Shown: positions 60,106 to 64,000 of the stretch, one piece after another
How the letters are laid out: every line of letters starts with the position of its first letter
Position numbering within the stretch: position 1 is the stretch's first letter
NCBI GenBank assembly: GCA_002914845.1
Contig: JXTC01000515.1
Span: 128,542-192,541, forward strand
Direction: 5' to 3'
DNA: 64,000 nt
Source: Trema orientale
Lineage: Eukaryota; Streptophyta; Magnoliopsida; Rosales; Cannabaceae
Translations under genes and position numbers: made by a program
Notes under the pieces: generated by a model
Told to the model about the DNA's origin: nothing
What the model saw: only the letters and a program-made list of their open reading frames with translations
Databases searched by the model: none

Positions 60106-60711
60106 GTGATTTAATATATTAAAAAAAAAGAATATTTTTTTAAAGCGTTATAGCAACCAAACAAACAATGAGTTATTAAAATGTAGCTTTAATTATTTGG
60201 GCAGAGAAAATCAGACGCACCTCTATCTAAAATTTATTTTCTTTTTAAAGAAAAATTGTGATAAATTTACTATATAAACCAAGTGATTTAATACGAGATA
60301 TAAGTTTACTATTTATTATTATTAATAATTGATCGGAACTTTTTTATTTTTGAATCAAAACCTTTTGAGTGCGCTGATTCTTCAGTTAAAGAGACAGAAC
60401 TATTGTTTTAATTTCTCTGTCATTTTTATGATTTCCACGCTAAAGAACATTTATTACTTACAGAAAAACATAAACAAATTAATAAGAAGCGAAATTAGAA
60501 TAATAATTCAAAGCAAACACATAAAAAAAATTAGAATAAAAATATTTAAATTGACAATAATGAAAAAAATAATAATTGTACCCTTAGCATAGAAGAAATT
60601 AAAATATACATCCACAATGTAGCATAAAACAGGAAAATCCTTTTCCCCTTTCTGACCACTTTAATCAACGATCCAATTTCTGATTAGGTCGTAAATACAA
60701 TTTATTCCTCA

Positions 60712-60883
60712 GGGGATGGCTACGGTAGGGGCGTCCCTACGTAGGGTCATGCTTTAATTATCGTTGGATGGGAATCTGTGGGGAATAACGGGAATCTGTG
60801 GAGAATCTATTTATATACAGATTCCCATCCAACGGTGAATAGACAGGGCCCTACGTAGGGGCGCCCCTACTGTAGACGCGCCC
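60712..60883. mobile_element. Mutator-type MITE family A, copy 6 (subfamily II)
   Basis: It is 172 bp, beginning GGGGATGGCTACGGTAGGGG and ending CTACTGTAGACGCGCCC. The perfect 9-bp target duplication is TATTCCTCA (60703-60711 and 60884-60892). The interior matches the copy at 57635. Confidence 0.94.
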
Positions 60884-60892
60884 TATTCCTCA

Positions 60893-62202
60893 AAGAAAAA
60901 AAAAATCAACACCAAAGCGAAAGCCACCATCAAAAAAGTTTTTTTTTTTTCCAAAATTTAGTGAGACCCCTTAATTTTTTTTAAAATGAAACTTGCAATT
61001 AACTAAGGCCTAATATAATAGTGTATATATTCCGGAAGAAAAAAAATCCTCTTCTAAACAAATTAATTTTTCCTAGATTAATTTTGAAACCATAATTAAG
61101 CCCTAATCTAGAGCTTAGGAAAAAAAATTGAAGAAAAAGTAGGGAAAGCAGAGTTCTAAAAAAATTAGCCTTAATACTCAATGTCCCTACTCAAATAAAT
61201 TTCTAACTCTTCCTGTCATACCCAAACAAAACATTGAAAGTAGAATGGTAACGTTCAAACTCGTACATACAAAATCGTTATAAGTTGCAATTCAAAAAAA
61301 TGGAGGTGGATTCACAGAGTGAAAGAGTAATATATTATTATCTATCTTTGATAAATACCAATCACTAATGATGATTAACGCCAAGTTGTTTCTTACCACC
61401 TTCTTCATCTTTGTCTCGGCCTTCCTTTTTCATGAACATTATGACTATGGATTCCAAATAAGTAAAATAGTACTAGTTGTGATGCTTCATCTGTATGCAT
61501 TTTGGAGTTATTTTTATTGAAGCAATAGAAGATTCTAGAACTGGAGTTCCTTCCAACATGTAGGCTCTATTACCGATTATATACTTTCGACACGTGCTAT
61601 TCTGAGCGGACGTTATCTTGAGTAGAGATTATTTGAGCATGCGTTACTTGTATAGGTTTATTTTGAGCATTCGTGACCTATGAAAAAAGGGTTAATACCA
61701 CAATTTGTCCTTTAACTATCTCACGGGTAACGATTTTGTCACTGTATTTTTAATTTTGGCTACTAAGTCCACGAATTATCTTATGTAGCAAAAAATGTTG
61801 AAGTTGATAATTAGTTTTTGAAATAAGTTACATAATCTATTTTATTTATTATGTTTTAAAAGAAAGTAAAGTTTAATCTTTTTTAACAACAAACTTTCAA
61901 AAAGTAGTTCTTCTTCAGAACAATTAAAAGGGAGAATAGTTATTTCAATATATTCTGTTATTAAGTATAATACTAGAAAATAAGGGGCATCAAATTTAAA
62001 ATATTGGCCATTCACCTAAATTTCTCATAAAATAATTGTATGTACATACTATTTTCTTTTGGACTCACTATTTGAAATTAGCGCATTTAATCTCTTATTG
62101 ATTTCTTTTGATTAATTAATATTTCTTATTCATTGAGTAAGGAGAAAATATTCTTATTTAGAAGGAAATAGAATAATACGGACGTTTTCCTAGTTTTCTC
62201 TC
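60893..62202. other. Intergenic region
   Basis: AT-rich DNA with A-run tracts. No gene, tRNA or named repeat could be supported. Confidence 0.45.
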
Positions 62203-62205
62203 TAA

Positions 62206-62595
62206 TGACATGTTTGGTTGATTGGAATGACCTTGGAATGGGATAGTCATTATTTTTCAAGGTCCATTCTATTATTTGGTTGGACTTTAAAGTATAGAAT
62301 CAAGATTCTTTTTAGAATCTTGATTCCAATATTTGATGGAATTCTTATTCGTTTCAAAAAACTAAGGAATAATGATTCCAAATTTTTGTCAATTAGTTTA
62401 AAACTCAATTTTTCATTTTTACCCTATTAGGATATCTAAAAGTAAGGGTACTTTAGTCAATATAATATTTATTTCATTTTATTACACTAATTCAACTAAA
62501 CAATGAAATATCATTTCTATTCTCATTCCAATTCCACTTCATTACATTAATTTCTATTACCACTCCTATTCCATTCTATCAAACCAAACATGACC
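62206..62595. mobile_element. Probable Tourist-like (PIF/Harbinger) MITE
   Basis: The ends TGACATGTTTGGTT and AACCAAACATGACC are inverted repeats with two mismatches. The flanking trinucleotide is TAA on both sides (62203-62205 and 62596-62598), the preferred target of this superfamily. The interior repeats phrases such as GGAATG and CATTCC in inverted fashion. It has no coding sequence of note. Confidence 0.65.
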
Positions 62596-62947
62596 TAAGA
62601 GTTAGAAAACAAGCCAGATAGAATATATACTCTCTCCCCCTCTCCCTTTCCCACCCTCTCCTCCCCTCCTCTCTTTAGTATTCTCTTATGGTGAGGATCT
62701 TGAGTTGTAGATGTTGTAGTTGCTATTCTAGTAACACCACTCACCTAAGCATAGAAAGAGATGTTCAATCCAGAATACTATGAGAATTCATGTGGTGAAT
62801 CCTAAGACCAGTGCTGATCGAGGAAATGGCACCTCTATCGACAATTTTGCACATAACACCGAGGTAATTTTTTCCTTCAGTGTTCATCTCAAAACATAAA
62901 GGTGATTTATAGGAGAAGCCATAAAAAACATTTTGTTGCAGCATATA

Positions 62948-64000
62948 TGTCACGACCGAAAATCCAAGGTCGTGACTTTTAGTAATTTTATGTTGAAACA
63001 GTAGTAAATAGTGATTTTTCTAAAATTCCAAGAAATCGAGTACTTAAAATTTTATATTTTAATCCTTAAAAGTAATCAAAATTCATAATCAAGAAAATTT
63101 TTCATTAGTATTAATTTTCCAAAGAAATCCTTCATTTGAAGTTTAGAGAAAATTCTAAACAAATTAATTTAAGAACCTTGCTTATTTCATAAATTTAGTA
63201 AAACGTGTCCATTTAAAACTTAAATGCAATATCCAATTAATTTACATAAAATTAATTGTATTTCTAAGTACTCAAATTTAAAGAAAAATCATCCTCATAC
63301 ATCCACTAGTAAATACACTATTATTGGCTAAATAAATTTGACATAAAAAGGAAAAGGTGATATAGAATAGGAACCGACCAATGAAGATGTAGGGACGACA
63401 TACATATACCAAAGAAGCTTCTCAAACCACCACAATAAATTACCCAAAATAAATCATCACCTGAAAGTGAGAGGAGGTAGGGAGTGAGCACGTGAATGCT
63501 CAGTAGAGAATCGATTATAAGTTTTTATATGTAAGAAAATATACTCACGTTGAAGGTCTTGCATAGTTAGTATTCCATTTAAAACAGTTCACAAAACCCA
63601 AGTGAAAATCATAGTCCAATAGTTCAAATATTCCAAACTATTGTAAAACATCCATCAAAACCAGTACATATCTATTTAAGCCAATATATAACCATGTATG
63701 CAATCATGATGTCCGAAGTGTCCTAGTAGAACACCCGTAAGTCCGAGCCACCTAAGGAGGCACCGTAAGTCCGATCACCCAATGTGGGGCATCGTAAGTC
63801 TGACGGCTGCGTAAGTGTGTGAATGCATGCAAATGCTATATGAGTGACAGAATAAGGATATGCACCATTTTCACAAAATCACAAAGTAACCATGCAGTAT
63901 TTTTTAATCAAACATCATTTAGTTCTTGAAACTGAGTTCTCCAACCATTTTGAATTTTCTCAAAATTTCGGCATTATAATGGCCATTTTTGATCAAAATC
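62948..64000 (-). mobile_element. Related LTR of the large retrotransposon family, cut by the window edge
   Basis: It begins TGTCACGACC on the + strand and follows the same order of phrases as 52850-55141, but with many more differences (by eye well over 10%), so it is an older copy or another subfamily. No primer-binding site precedes it, so it is either a solo LTR or the outer LTR of an element extending to the right in minus orientation. A block of CCGTAAGTCCGA repeats near 63735-63800 is specific to this copy. Confidence 0.8.

Larger units (their letters stand above)
57430..60300. repeat. Array of alternating inverted AT-rich modules
   Basis: A module containing GCGTTTTGGTAACCAGAAATAC, TTTTAATTATTTAGGTAG, AAATGCATTTATA, TTTTCTATCTGA and AAATTTACTATATAAACCATG, in that order, recurs many times. 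It switches between forward and reverse orientation, so neighbouring copies form palindromes. Clear junctions are near 58280 (forward into reverse) and 58430 (reverse into forward). Short hairpins such as AATAAGTTTTAGAT near 57842, with its complement, also occur. The array holds no coding sequence. Four Mutator-type MITEs of family A are inserted in it and a fifth lies just to its right. Confidence 0.75.

Noticed and set aside
1-64000. tRNA or rRNA genes and CRISPR arrays
   Set aside because: Box A/B matches occur only in the SINEs, no cloverleaf-like segment was seen, and CRISPR arrays do not occur in plant nuclear DNA; the regular repeats here are transposons or tandem duplications.

Overview
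The window is nuclear DNA of a eudicot flowering plant. It is AT-rich, its genes are split by short GT-AG introns, and it carries plant-type transposons (Mutator-like, CACTA, hAT and PIF-like elements, tRNA-derived SINEs, Ty1-copia and Ty3-gypsy-type LTR elements). I cannot name the species.

Three protein-coding genes can be modelled exon by exon, all on the + strand. At 1995-10239 lies a full-size ABCG (PDR-type) ABC transporter with 20 exons and 1419 residues; one of its introns is GC-AG. At 23858-32879 lies a CC-NBS-LRR immune receptor with 7 coding exons and about 1979 residues; its C-terminal LRR part has grown by repeating whole exons, and all its introns are phase 0. At 38796-44759 lies an ankyrin-repeat protein with a C-terminal membrane PGG domain (ACD6/ITN1-like, 3 exons, 637 residues). 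A degenerate LRR receptor-kinase fragment (35815-36562) sits inside a Mutator-like element and looks like a captured gene piece. All four sequences belong to families tied to plant defence or export, so this is a defence-gene neighbourhood, although the genes do not form an operon-like unit.

Most of the rest is mobile DNA. The stretch 12850-17490 is a nest: a Ty1-copia remnant was invaded by a SINE, by a short LTR element with only gag-like remains, and by a CACTA element; a foldback MITE later entered one LTR of the short element. The stretch 35201-37675 is a hAT-like element that itself contains the Pack-MULE-like element. The stretch 46475-55141 is a large LTR retrotransposon in minus orientation, without recognisable coding capacity, with 2.3-kb LTRs; a related LTR enters at the right edge (62948-64000).

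A Mutator-type MITE family of about 172 bp has six copies here (23467, 57635, 58527, 58862, 59934 and 60712). Three have perfect 9-bp target duplications and one has an 8/9 match. Five of the six lie in or next to a 2.9-kb array of alternating inverted AT-rich modules (57430-60300). The sixth is inserted just upstream of the probable TATA box of the immune receptor gene.

Two assembly defects are visible: a 467-base N run at 34114-34580 and a single N at 53321 where about 80 bp are missing relative to the sister LTR. All boundaries were read by eye; no search or alignment program was run.
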